Part shown: positions 23,504 to 34,039 of the stretch, one piece after another
How positions within the stretch are numbered: position 1 is the stretch's first letter
Layout of the letters: each line of letters opens with the position of its first letter
Source of the DNA: Diplolepis rosae
Lineage: Eukaryota > Arthropoda > Insecta > Hymenoptera > Diplolepididae
Length of the DNA stretch: 64,000 nt
Direction of reading: 5' to 3'
Assembly: GCA_030998225.1 (NCBI GenBank)
Contig: JAPYXD010000459.1
Location: 930,001 to 994,000 of the forward strand
Made by a program: the position numbers and the translations under genes
The notes under the pieces: model-generated
Database searches by the model: none
Told to the model about the DNA's origin: nothing
Seen by the model: only the letters and a program-made list of their open reading frames with translations

Positions 23504-23625
23504 ATGTAGACAACTGTGACTTTCTCGTAAATCCCCGCCCCACACCCTGACAAAGTGCTATGTGTTTTTTTTCTATTTTTTATACATTGTTAAAAATGTT
23601 ATTAATTTTAAAAGAATTTAATATA

Positions 23626-24197
23626 CACTCTGTCAAAAAAGTGCCGGAAATTGGTCAATAAATCACAAACTATCTGTTATTTATACAAATTTATTCTATC
23701 TTCTTCAAAGTAGGCCCCTCCCGAAATAATATACTTACGCGAACGAATAATCCAATCATCAAAACATTTTTTAAAGGCATTTTCCGGAATCGACTACAGT
23801 TCTTGCCGCGAATTCTCTTTTATGTCTTCAATCGACTGAAAACGGGTGCCTCGAAGTGGTTATTTTTAGTTTTGGAAAGAGAGAAAGGTCGGCCGGAGCC
23901 ATATCAGGTGAATACGGTGCTTGTTCGATGATATTTGTTGAGTTTTTGGCCAGAAATTCGTTCACAATAATAGCCATGTGAGATGATGCGTTATCGTGGT
24001 GCAAAATCCATGAATTTTCTTTCCACAAATCTGCCCTTTTTCGATGAATTTACTCTCCCAAACGTTTCATAACGCTCAAATAATATTCTTTATGTGCCTC
24101 CGGCGCATTAACGCGTTTTTATGCTACGGTCGAGAAATGCGTAATGTTGTCTAGTACGATACGAATGATCATTTCCCGGTACTTTTTTGATTGAATG
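23626..24197 (-). mobile_element. Internally deleted mariner in the outer element's arm
   Basis: The ends CACTCTGTCAAAAAAGTGCC and, inverted, CATTCAATCAAAAAAGTACC lie between TA duplications (23624-23625, 24198-24199). Removing it rejoins the arm TTTAATA/CAAGTTGTAAAT, matching the uninterrupted right arm and the 59956 arm. Confidence 0.8.
23650..24150 (-). pseudogene. mariner transposase C-terminal remnant
   Basis: On the minus strand the catalytic half is readable: WILHHDNASSHMAIIVNEFL (second Asp intact), then YSPDMAPADLSLFPKLK (third Asp intact) from about 24010 to 23870. A frame change follows, then a C-terminal CFDDWIIRSR-type segment near 23750. The N-terminal DNA-binding domain and first catalytic Asp are missing. 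The surviving catalytic motifs are well kept compared with the other copies. Confidence 0.75.
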
Positions 24198-24679
24198 TAC
24201 AAGTTGTAAATAAAAATTAACACTTCTGTATATTCTAAAAAATTAATATACATTCATATTAAATTTAATAACTTTTCAATCAAAATATATTAAAATTAAC
24301 AAATATTATTCAAATATATACACATGTATATATATAATACAAGAAATTTTTAGATTTTTGTCGAAACCATCTGAATTTCTTCAAGCAGAAAATCTCTGAT
24401 AAAGGGTACGCTGGAATGGAGAGAAACGCCAAGCGACTCAACTTGGCTCGGTTCGTTCGGATCGACTTTAGGATTTGGCGCGCTATTTCAGAAACGTAAC
24501 TTATGGAAGGTCCCCTATGAGAATTTCAGACACGAATTTTTATACGAAATAAGATAGAAATCTATCTAGACTACTAAACAGGTCCCTGTATTCACAAAAA
24601 AGAAGCTATCAAGGATGTGGGCTTGAATCAAGTCACTATTCAGACTAGAAATTAGTTATTATTCGAAATGTGGGCTTAA

Positions 24680-25070
24680 CGGTAGTTGGAAATTTCCCGC
24701 GTCTAATGAAATTTGGTCATTTTCCTGCCCCTAAATCTTGGAGTCTACTACACCTATTAACTTGTTTTTTTTTTATTTTGTCAAGAATTGAGTTATGAAC
24801 AACTTTGACCATAGAAATTGTTTTATACAAACTTGGGGGAAATACAGCCGATCTGGAAAATTGTTGAAAACTGCCATTTTTTAACACTGGGAAGAATTCT
24901 GTCTCTTTGCCACTGTAATTGAAAAAACACAAAACCCATGGTCAAAGTTGTTTATCACTCAATTCTTGATAAAATAAAAAAAAATCAAGTTAATAGGTGT
25001 AGTAGACTCCAAGATTTAAGGGCATGAAAATGACTAAATTTCATCAGGCGCGGAAAATTGCCAACTACCG
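24680..25070. mobile_element. TTAA-flanked inverted-repeat element
   Basis: The ends CGGTAGTTGGAAATTTCCCG and the inverse of CGGTAGTTGGCAATTTTCCG lie inside TTAA duplications (24676-24679, 25071-25074). The arms run for about 85 bases (ATCTTGGAGTCTACTACACC inverted near 25010). The 391-base element has no coding capacity. TTAA targeting suggests piggyBac or Kolobok; its ends differ from those of the 3978 element. Confidence 0.75.
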
Positions 25071-25676
25071 TTAAATCTAGTAATATAAATTTAATGTTTA
25101 TTAATTTTAATATGTATTGATTGAAAAGTTATTAAATTTAATGTAAATGTCTATTAATTTTTGATAATATACAAAAGTGTTAATTTTAATTTACCACTTG
25201 TATATTAAAGTCTATTAAAATTAATAAGATTTTTAACCCGTTAGCAAATTGAATTTTTTAAATTAATTTAATTACATTTTTCCAGTAAGTTATTCACATG
25301 ATTCTGAAGAGGAATTTTGAGCATAAATGGTGGAATAAATTTATAGATCAGTCAATTTTCTGGAAATGTCGTAAACAACCATAAATCTAATAGAATACCA
25401 AAGATTGACTCACCATTAAATATTGATGGTAAAATTCTTTGAAATACATGGAGAAACCCAAAATTAGAACTTTTGCTGAACTACTAGATTCTTCTTTTAA
25501 GCTTGAGGGCATGTGATACTTAAGTAAAATAACTGTATCGAAATTTTACAGTTGACTCCAATTTAACGCCAAAACTTTGTTAGCAGTATGTATACTCAAT
25601 TTACTACAGAAATAATGTCTAACAGTGCAGGTGAACATTTGTATAGCACAGTGAAGTTCGCTACTGGCGCTGTACT

Positions 25677-26680
25677 CAGCGTTGCCATTTGCAGTACGAT
25701 TGTACTCAAAAAGTACAATCTGAAAAATTTGAGTACGTGAATACTACAATTACAATTCTAGTACAATTTATTTTGTATTTTGGTTTTTTATGTACATTTG
25801 AATACAATTACACAATTCGCGTTTCAGAATTTTTCGAATGCGTTTAGCATTGGCGCTTTATGTTTAAATGGTTGCGATTAGAAAGAAATACATGGGAAGG
25901 GGGTCTCACATCATTGTATTTTTTTCTAAAGTGATGCGATAGGTAGAATAAAAAGGATAAAAACTAAAGAGAAAGAGTTGCAACGACGTGAGGGTTCGAG
26001 TGTAGAGGGGAGTTCAAGTCTAATGTTGACATATTGAAAGTGTATTGAAATTGAGGTTAGGTGACACGTTTCTTCATAGGTAGTTCTAATACTCTGCCAA
26101 TGGGATGCATTTTTGAACCATATCAAAGTGGAGAAGTAAGTATATTTATTTCATGAAGAAGATAAAAGATTTTTTATTATAATTTTGAGCATAGATGTTT
26201 TATGGATTTATTTATGAAGATTGTATTTTGAGAAAAACTGTAGCTGTAAAATAATGTCTGGTTTCAGGCATGCACAAAAGAAATTAGTAATATTATTTTT
26301 TATTATAAAACTAAAAGAAAACTTTCTTAAATCCATAATATTAAATTTGAATAATATAATAATTAGCATTACTATTATATGCTTTCAGATTTCTACTCAA
26401 ACCAGACATTCAAATAAGGACTCCAAGTCAATTAAGACCAAACAGTTTGTCTTTTGATGAGAAAAACGATAATGATTCTCGGATGTTATTGGATAATGAT
26501 GTGAATTTCAATGATTTAATCAATAATAATGACAGATGAATCCAAAATTTCATGATTTAAATTTCGCGCCAAAACCTTGCCAGCTAGTGGTGCCACCGCG
26601 GCACTGTCTTTGAAAGTATAATTTCAGGATTTTGAGTACTCTTTCTGAGTACAAATGCGATTTTTATTGTGACAACGCTG
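25677..26680. mobile_element. hAT-type non-autonomous element
   Basis: The ends CAGCGTTGCCA and the inverse of CAGCGTTGTCA are flanked by an 8-base duplication, GCTGTACT (25669-25676) and ACTGTACT (26681-26688), differing at one base. CAG termini with an 8-bp duplication define hAT elements. Subterminal sequence is also partly inverted (GAGTACTC/GTACTCAAAAAGTAC types). No transposase motif was found in its 1004 bases; the short frames inside show no BED finger or dimerisation domain. Confidence 0.8.
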
Positions 26681-27084
26681 ACTGTACTAGCCTATAATAC
26701 TTTTTCAATTACCTACCCAATAGTTATTTTATAACTTTTGGTATCAGATTAGTTCAATTTGAAGGTAATAAATGGTTGGAATGTTTTAAAGCGACAAAAA
26801 ATAATAATAAAAGTTCATTTTAAATCCCAAAATTCAATTTCCTGGTTGTGTTAACTTGTAATTCGGTTTCATAGGTACATGAGCTCCAAAATAGACTTCT
26901 AAACTCGAAAACTTGCAAATTTGTAACTAAATCCACAATTACACTTTATAGATTTCCAATTTTATTTTGAATTATTTATAAATTTCCGGACGATGCGTAT
27001 ATTTATTGAGATATTTCGATGTCTCAAGATAAAAACCTCACCCTGTAGAATGCAAAGGTAAATATTTTGAAAAACAATAAAGCA

Positions 27085-27270
27085 CACTGAGAAAAAAATA
27101 CTATTGAATCTATAACATTTCTGCCAAAAGCATGTATATTTTTGATTCAAAAAAATATTCTATAAGAAATGATACATATGCTACCAATTCTATAACATTT
27201 TGATTTAAATGAATGATAAACATGCTTTTGGCAGAAATGCTATAGATTCAATAGCATTTTTTTCTCAGTA
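27085..27270. mobile_element. Foldback element family A, copy 1
   Basis: 186 bases with ends CACTGAGAAAAAAATACTAT and TTTTTTTCTCAGTA. Inverted arms include CCAAAAGCATGTATA. CA flanks both ends (27083-27084, 27271-27272). The direct repetition of CA, rather than its inverse, marks it as a duplication. Copies 2 and 3 are at 28032 and 40039. Confidence 0.8.
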
Positions 27271-27384
27271 CAGTATTTGATTATGAAACTTATCATTCTA
27301 TTCATTTAAAAAAGCTTTCGGAGTGTTTCTGCTCGTATAACAGTAGTCAAAGTCAGTATACTAAATAAGCGACAGTCATTGCTA

Positions 27385-27781
27385 AACTGTAAACAAAATT
27401 TTTTGTAACTCACAATACTTTAATGGAAATTTATTACCAAAGCATAATGGTGGCGCCGCTTCACAGCAAATTCACAACACTTGTATTGTAATTCGGAAAA
27501 AATATTTTACAAGTACATTTACATTACATTTTAGCAGTGCCGGCTCTAGGGGTGTTCGAACTGTTCCGTCGAACAGGGCGCCAAAAGTTGAGGGGCGCAA
27601 ACTTTTAAAGAACAAGCAAGCGCCTATGCAATGTGAACTTGAAAATTTTTTTTGATACAAAAAAAAGAGGGGGCGCATTGGTCATTCTCGAACAGGGCGC
27701 TGGTATCGTTCGAGATGGCACTGCATTTTAGTAATAAAACTCTATTAAAGTATTGTAAAATTACAAACATTTTCAACAGTG
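27385..27781. mobile_element. CACTGTT-ended element carrying a hAT insertion
   Basis: The left end is AACTGTAAACAAAATTTTTT and the right end, inverted, is CACTGTTGAAAATGTTTGTA. TA flanks both (27383-27384, 27782-27783). Its body matches 7187-7525 in reverse orientation. It is split by the hAT element at 27535-27723. Confidence 0.65.
27535..27723. mobile_element. 189-base hAT MITE
   Basis: The ends CAGTGCCGGCTC and ATGGCACTG are flanked by a perfect 8-base duplication, CATTTTAG (27527-27534, 27724-27731). The interior contains two GAACAGGGCGC motifs in direct order and a short inverted TTCGAAC/GTTCGA pair. It is too short to encode anything and depends on a hAT transposase elsewhere. Confidence 0.9.
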
Positions 27782-28031
27782 TAGGTTATCACTTGGTGGG
27801 TCGTGTCTTTCTATACGATGGGCAACTACCTAACAATGGGTCAAATTTCCAACGTCAAACCGTTCCAATCTGTTGGTTGCACTTAACTTCATAATGTTCG
27901 AGTTAAATTTATATCCAACCAGGAAACACTCAAACTTAAATGATATTTGAATTAATTAATTGGCACCTAATGAGCGTTACAAATTAGATGCATCCAAGGT
28001 ATCCAACTTAACAGCATTCAAATTTGCTCCA

Positions 28032-28219
28032 CACTGAGAAAAAAATGCTATTGAATCAAAAGCATTTCTTTCCAAAAGCATGTATACTATTAATTCATAA
28101 AAATATACTACAAGAACCGATAAGTATGTTACTAATTTTATAGCATATTGATTTGAATCCAGGATATACATGCTTCTGGAAAGAAATGCTTTTGATTCAA
28201 TAGCATTTTTTTCTCAGTG
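28032..28219. mobile_element. Foldback element family A, copy 2
   Basis: 188 bases with ends CACTGAGAAAAAAATGCTAT and TTTTTTTCTCAGTG, and CA duplications at 28030-28031 and 28220-28221. Both termini are intact. The interior palindrome matches copies at 27085 and 40039. Confidence 0.85.
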
Positions 28220-28329
28220 CAGAATCCAAAAAGGAGTTGAATTGCAATTTATATTGTAGAATTCGAAGTTGTTAATGTTTCGTCTGTTGTCTTTGTTGTT
28301 GACAGTCAACCGACATTGATAGTTGGTTA

Positions 28330-28900
28330 TGAGTAAAAAGGGGGAGATGGGGCGGGGGTGTGAGGGATTGAACATTGTCGGGGGCAAAAGGCTAAGTTCG
28401 CGTGACCGACGGTCTTGGCTGGCTAGTTTCACTGCGCCATCCTGATTCTACACGGCCTCCACCTCTTCCTCACCGTCCTTCTCTACCTACAGTACCTCCT
28501 CCACCTCCACCTCCACCTCGGCGATATTCCATTTCGCTTCCACGTGTCGGTGCATGGAGAGGAAGGTAAAACGGCCGTGGATGGAAAAAAGAAGAGTTTG
28601 CTAGGATGCGTGGCTTCATGTCACGGGCGGTAGTTTCTATTGGTCGCTGCCTCAGCGTCGGCCTCTGTCCCCCTACCTCACCCTATTCTCTTGTCTCTTT
28701 TTCACCTTTTATCCGTCTCTTCTTCTCTCTTCATCTATCTGCTTTTCTTTCTCTATCCTTCTCCCTCCTTTTCACTCTTCCAGTCTCACGTTTTGTTCTT
28801 CAACTTTCTATCTAACTTTCTTGTTCCCTACGTTCCATCAGCCACATTATCAAAGGTACTATGCATGTCCAATGTCCGTTGATACTTTGCTACCGTTTAT
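28330..28900. promoter_or_regulatory. CpG- and pyrimidine-rich promoter-like region
   Basis: The stretch has many CpG steps, an E-box CCACGTG near 28540, an inverted CCAAT motif (CTATTGGTCGC, 28638-28648), a (CCTCCA)n-type repeat at 28495-28519 and a long plus-strand pyrimidine tract (about 28669-28840). Overlapping ORFs of 69 and 80 codons are Ser/Leu/Phe-rich and follow from the tract, so are not convincing. Together this resembles a housekeeping-type promoter or 5' leader, but no associated coding exon was identified. Confidence 0.35.
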
Positions 28901-30281
28901 TGATTTTCAAATGCAAAGCAGAACAAATTCAGGTAGAGAGAAGAATTATCGTTTCCGATATAACTGCCTTTCATAGGGAAGCGGATTGAGTTTTTTTTGT
29001 CCAAGTCGAATTGCGAGTCCAGCTTACACAGCTTGTAAAGCTTACAAAACGCGACACATTTCTACATTTTATCAAAATGGATTAAAATTCCACTTATTCA
29101 TTTAGAACATTAATTGAGTGGATTCAAATTATTTAAGAAAATTAGTCATTAAAAAAAATTTCGCTATTTTCAGTCGAAAGTTTTTGATTAAAATTGGAGG
29201 AAATGAATCGCATTCTTTAGACCGTCTTTGTTTAATTAATATAAAAAATGAAATTCCAGAGGAAGCTCAAATACCCTCTTTTGGAATTGTATAAGAATTT
29301 ATTCAGTTAGAAAATACTTCATATTCATTATATGAAGTAATTTGCATACGCGGTATGTTAAACTTAATACACGACATTATCAAATTCAATATACAATAAG
29401 TGATGTTTCCCTTTCTGTATCATAAATATCACCTAGGGCAAAAAAGTCCCAAAATCAAGCACAGAAGCCACCCCATCGCACCCACACAATTGTTTGTCTA
29501 TCAGTGTACGAACGTCACACATATACTTAGTTATAAGTTTTAAGCAGAGTCTGCATAGTATCTACTGAAATTGATAGAACCAATCAATATTTTCTCAACT
29601 CGTGAGGAAATTGTTAGTCGACCTTCGCCAAAAAATAAAATACGCCAAAAAAAACGATGTGCAATTCTTCGAAGGGCCTGCCTGGAATTCCCTTATAGAA
29701 CTAGTGAAATGGCCAATTGTAGGACCAAGCTCAGTCCACTGCATTAAAGGATCATCAACCAAAAATATAAGTTTTAATAAAAAATAAAAATAAAACAGAC
29801 GACTAAAGGAGCATGGTTCCATTCCCTTGATAATTTTCGTCTAGCAAATCTTCAAAATAACGGTGTCCATAAATCACATTAAAAAAAAAAGATATTTTAT
29901 ATATATTTCGAGAACCAAATCTTTCAAATCAATATTGTTTATCTCTGATCAATTAAAGTGAAAACATTAGTAAAAATAATACTTTTTACACAATATACTG
30001 ATAAGTCAGTTATTACTTTTAGAAGAGAGTTAATTTTTTTATAGTCAAACTATAATGGACTTTGAAGTTAGTTTCAATATAATGTATGTATTAAGTAATT
30101 TAAATAAACATGAACAATAATTTTACCGTAGATTATAATAATAGAATAACAATCTTATCTTCGTTTTTTTTATTTTTAAGTTTGATGATCGGACTTAAAA
30201 TTTTTTCGTGCTGAACTGTAGGGGCAAACACTGGAGGCCCCTGTGAGGGCCAGTTAGTGTTTTTCACAATGGGGTGGCCCT
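28901..30281. other. Unassigned sequence
   Basis: No gene or two-ended element was seen. Frames at 29595-29822 (minus) and 29602-29787 (plus) overlap each other and show no domain. Confidence 0.35.
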
Positions 30282-30283
30282 TG

Positions 30284-30478
30284 CACTGAGAAAACAGTTT
30301 TGTCAAATCAACAAAAATATTTTGTTAGTATTTAGCTAACAAAATTCTTTTGTTGTGCCAACAAAACATTTTGCTATATCGATCAAATTTTGTTACTTAA
30401 ACAAAATGTTTTGTTTGGACAACAAAATATTTTTTCAGGACAACAAAAAAGTTTTGTTGGATAAATTTTTTTTCAGTG
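30284..30478. mobile_element. Foldback element built of ACAAAA words
   Basis: The ends CACTGAGAAAACAGTTTTGT and TTTTTTTTCAGTG are flanked by TG on both sides (30282-30283, 30479-30480). The interior is made of repeated ACAAAA/TTTTGT words in both orientations. Confidence 0.7.
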
Positions 30479-30489
30479 TGTGGCGCCTC

Positions 30490-30875
30490 GAGAGTGCCAA
30501 CAGTTAAAAATGTCCAAAAGTTCCCAGACAAGCCAAAAGTAGCCAATACTAGTTCCAAAGAGCCAAACTGTCAATACTTTGTTTTATCTTGGTCTTGTGA
30601 AGCGTTTGCTGGCGCGTATTTATTGTGCGCGGCCAGAATATCGTCAAAAAGGAAATTGACTCTTGTTCCACGAATATGCATCAGCTTATCGATCAACGTT
30701 AATACCGGATTTTTCCACCAAAAATAGCATTTTGATTATCAACTATTCCCTGTATTCACCTTATTTGGCTCCGTACGATTTCTATTTCTTCGGAAAGTTA
30801 TATTTGGCTATGAAAGGAAAGCGTTATGCAGACATTGAAGACATTCGAAGGTCGACGACCGCTATCCTGAACATT
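30490..30875 (+). pseudogene. mariner transposase C-terminal fragment
   Basis: Plus-strand traces of a mariner catalytic domain are readable: a FHEYASAYRST motif where FHDNAPAHRST-type sequence is usual (second catalytic Asp lost), then YSPYLAPYDFYFFGKLYLAM (third Asp kept) and KGKRYADIEDIRRS. The frame is cut at 30875 by the inserted element at 30876-31731. Upstream at 30490-30640 only weak traces remain. Confidence 0.65.
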
Positions 30876-31731
30876 CAGGGTTTTACAACTAAAGGTTTCA
30901 TTTTGATTTATAAGAAAAACGCGTGTTTCTTGTGGAAAATCATTTGATTTTTATTTCATTCAATAGCGGGATGTGTGCGATTAATAATAAAAACAATATC
31001 ATTCATATGGCCTCCACGGCTACATTTGCAGAACCATACTCTTTTGGTGAAATTTTTCATTACATTTTCGCAAATTTGGGGCTCTATTTAGTCGATAACG
31101 ACACGAATCTTTTCTTTAAGTTCTTGAATTGACGGAAGAACATTAGCATAAACCTTATCTTTCACGTGACCCTAAATAAAAAAGTCTAGAGGTGTTAAGT
31201 CGCATGATCTCGGTGGCCAATTGTAATCGCCGTTTCGAGAAATCACTCGGCCTGAAACTTTTCACGCGAATGACCGATGGTTTCACCACTTGTATTGCAC
31301 GTAGCGCCGTCTTGTTGGAAATAAACATCGTCCACATCCATATCTTCCAATTCCAGCTTCATTTTTAAAAATATAAGGCCCAATGATCCCTCCTGCCCAA
31401 AAACCGCAACAAACAGTTACACATTGCGGATAGAGAAGCTTTTCAATAATCATTTTTGGGGTTTTCGAGCCCCAAATGCAACAATTCTGCTTATCCAAGG
31501 TGAAAATGAACCTCATCGCTCATAATGATTTTTCGGTGAAATTCAGGTTTATTTTCATGCATTTTTGTAGTGAATTTTAACAATTTTAATGCGTTGTTGA
31601 AGCGTGTATCGTTCCATTTTTATTAGTGGAATAGTTTTTAGGTGTCATCTTTCAAAAAATGACACTTCTTATTATGACAGATGCCAAAATAACTGGCTAT
31701 TCAAAATGAATCCTCTAATCGGAAAACCCTG
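30876..31731 (-). mobile_element. Tc1/mariner-type element, internally deleted
   Basis: The left end CAGGGTTTTACAACTAAAGG and right end (inverted) CAGGGTTTTCCGATTAGAGG agree over about 27 bases. TA follows the right end (31732-31733); the left flank is TT, possibly a mutated TA. It interrupts the plus-strand mariner fragment before it. Confidence 0.65.
30960..31625 (-). pseudogene. Tc1/mariner transposase, catalytic domain nearly complete
   Basis: On the minus strand, an ATG near 31617 starts MERYTLQQRIKIVKIHYKN. A deletion then jumps to the first catalytic motif (RKIIMSDEVHFHLG, about 31530). Next come QNCCIWGSKTPKMIIEK, VYFQQDGATC (second Asp) near 31310 and NWPPRSCDLTPLDF (third acidic residue) near 31190, with a C-terminal tail to about 30990. 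All three catalytic acidic residues survive, but frame changes and the loss of the helix-turn-helix region make it non-functional. The SDEVHF and LTPLD motifs set it apart from the DD34D mariners here. Confidence 0.8.
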
Positions 31732-31902
31732 TAGAACCTACTGATTAAATGAAAATGTCTTTCATTTTGCTTCTCAACTGTGCAAAACGGTGTATTGAGT
31801 CTTGAGGGAACTATTTTGAATAAAATAAATAAATTTTGCCAATAAAATTTTTGGTTTTCTTGATTTTTAGCTTGTCTGAGATTTCCAGCGGCAGACCTTG
31901 TA

Positions 31903-33172
31903 CTAGGGAGTTCAATAAGTCCGTAGAATAACACAGAGGTGGCACCACAAATTACATTTTTTTCATAAAGTACGATCTTTCAGACAGCAGCCGTTAAAAT
32001 TTGAGCCAATTTCATTGTTTATTTTTAAAGTTACAGACGATAGAAGCGAACAAGTTTTGATTTTTTTATTAAAGTGGAAAAACGTGAATTTCGTGTGCAG
32101 ATTGAATACTGCTTCCTAATGGAAAAAAACACCGTGCAGACGAAACAGTGGCTTAACAAATGTTATGGGGAATCTTTTCTATCGAAGCAAATGGTTGATA
32201 AGTGAATTGGTAAATTTAAACGATGTTGTACGAGCATGAATGATGCTTAACGATCAGGAAGGCCAAAAGACATTACCACACTAGAAGTCATCGAGAAAAT
32301 CTATGATATTGTATTATATGATTCAAAAGTGAAAGTGCGTGAGTTAGCTGAGGCCGCAGGCATATCAATTGTTTAAGTGGTTAAAATTTTGCATCAGAAT
32401 TTGGGCACGAAAAAGCTAACCACGAAATGGATGCCGCATTTGCTAACAATCGATCAAAAACACCAACGAGTTTGTGATTCAAAGTATTATTTGGACCTTT
32501 TTAATCGTAATCCAAGCGATTTTTTGCGCTGGTTAATGACCATTGATGAAACTTGGATCCACCGCTGCATACCAAAATCGAAACAACAAGCAAAACAGTG
32601 GGCAAAACCCGATAGAACTGCACCAAAACGAGCAAAGACACAACAATCGGCTGGAAAGGTTATGGCTTTTGTTTTTCGGTATTCCAGTGGCATATTGTTC
32701 ATCGACTATTTGGAAAAAGGAAAAAAAATCAACAGAGACTATTACTGTGCATTATTAGACCGATTGCAAGAAGAAATTACAAGAAAACGGCCTCATTTGT
32801 TGAAGAAAAAATACATCTTTTTGCATGAAAATGCACCAGCTCACAAATCGATAAAAACATTGGCAAAAATCAATGAATTACGCTTTGAATTGCTTTCCCA
32901 TCCACCTTATTCTCCAGATTTGGCCCCAAGCGCCTTTTATCTGTTCCCAAACTTAATACAATGGCTCCATGCACTGAGATTTACATTAAATGAAGATGTC
33001 AAATGGGAAACGAATGTCTATTTTGGAGGCCTTGACAAATTTTATTACAAGAGAGGCACCGAAATGTTGAAAGATCGTTGGACTAAGTGTATCGAGCTGA
33101 AAAAATAAATAAGATTTTTGCCGAAAAATTTGTTTTTTCTTTGTCATAATACGGAATTATTGAACTCCCCAG
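31903..33172 (+). mobile_element. Full-length mariner
   Basis: 1270 bases with ends CTAGGGAGTTCAATAAGTCC and, inverted, CTGGGGAGTTCAATAATTCC, between TA duplications (31901-31902, 33173-33174). Size and layout are those of a complete mariner. Confidence 0.9.
32074..33108 (+). pseudogene. mariner transposase, full length with point lesions
   Basis: A frame of exactly 345 codons runs from a GTG (expected ATG) at 32074 to TAA at 33106-33108 without any frameshift. Premature stops occur only at codons 44 (TGA), 59 (TAA) and 101 (TAA); the ORF is open from 32377 onward. The N-terminal helix-turn-helix region (VRELAEAAGISIV) precedes the catalytic domain. The first Asp is present (MTIDETWIH). The second motif reads LHENAPAHKS with Glu where Asp is usual. 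The third reads SPDLAPSAFYLFP with Ala in place of Asp. So both expression and catalysis are lost by point changes only, indicating a fairly recent loss relative to the other copies. Confidence 0.9.
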
Positions 33173-33174
33173 TA

Positions 33175-33975
33175 TAAGTACTCCATTCTGAATTCTGTTA
33201 CTTTATGATATCTTCATATCTCATATGTATTTTCACAGAAAAGAGTCTTAATTTTATTACGTCTAACAGAAGATTTTGGTTTAAATTTAGTCGTCTAGTG
33301 TACAAGCGCCTAAGTCTGTCCTTTTCAAATGGTCTAGTTCATATTACATCTTGACGTTACCCGATTTTTAGATATTAATAAAACCTTTTTTACAGTATTT
33401 GTTGCGCTACTTGAGGTATAAGACACTGATTGAGTTTTCATAATAGAATAACTCTAATACATAAAGGAGAAACATATAGTACTTGTACGTAGATGGATAT
33501 GTCGGTTATATCAATTTTTAAGTAGCTGATTAACGATGACTATTCGAACTTGCAATATTAGTTACATATGGTTTTCCGTTATAGAGTAATAGTATACCGT
33601 CTTATATCATAAACTATGCGAATAGGTTATCTCTTTCAAAAGACATACAATGTTTAAATACAAGAAATTGATTTAAAGGACGTTTAATTCACTATATTTG
33701 TGTATATAAAGAATTTAAATGTACCATTAAATGCACGGAAAGGATCTATTAAAAATTACCATATAGGACCTTGTGTAGGAACCTTCATAATACGTGAATT
33801 CCTGTATATGCTGAAGGAGCAGTATAGGTAATTCGTATATCAATTCCTACAACGAAAAATTGAGTTTGCAAAAGTGAAATGAAGTTGTTTTTTCTTGCAT
33901 CTGAAGCTACGCAACACTTTCCCCCAACTTGTTAAGTAGATGCAAAAGTCTTTTTTCACAAAACTTTCTGCTTGC
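33175..33975. other. Unassigned AT-rich sequence
   Basis: No gene or repeat was recognised. At 33977-34015 the sequence ACAGAGAAAATTGAAGATCA resembles the left end of the 61926 foldback, but no right end follows. Confidence 0.35.
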
Positions 33976-34039
33976 ACATACAGAGAAAATTGAAGATCAG
34001 AAGAACAGAATGATGTATCGAAAAGTGTTGTAGTATAAT

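Larger units (their letters stand above)
23585..25241. mobile_element. Outer CACTGTT-type inverted-repeat element, twice interrupted
   Basis: The left arm starts CATTGTTAAAAATGTTATTA (23585) and resumes after an insertion at about 24200 with CAAGTTGTAAATAAAAATTA. The right arm (25080-25241) is its inverse, ending ATTTTTAACCCGT. TA flanks both ends (23583-23584, 25242-25243). The left arm is split by a mariner (23626-24197). The centre holds a TTAA element (24680-25070) directly next to the right arm. A related single arm lies at 59956-60127. Confidence 0.7.
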
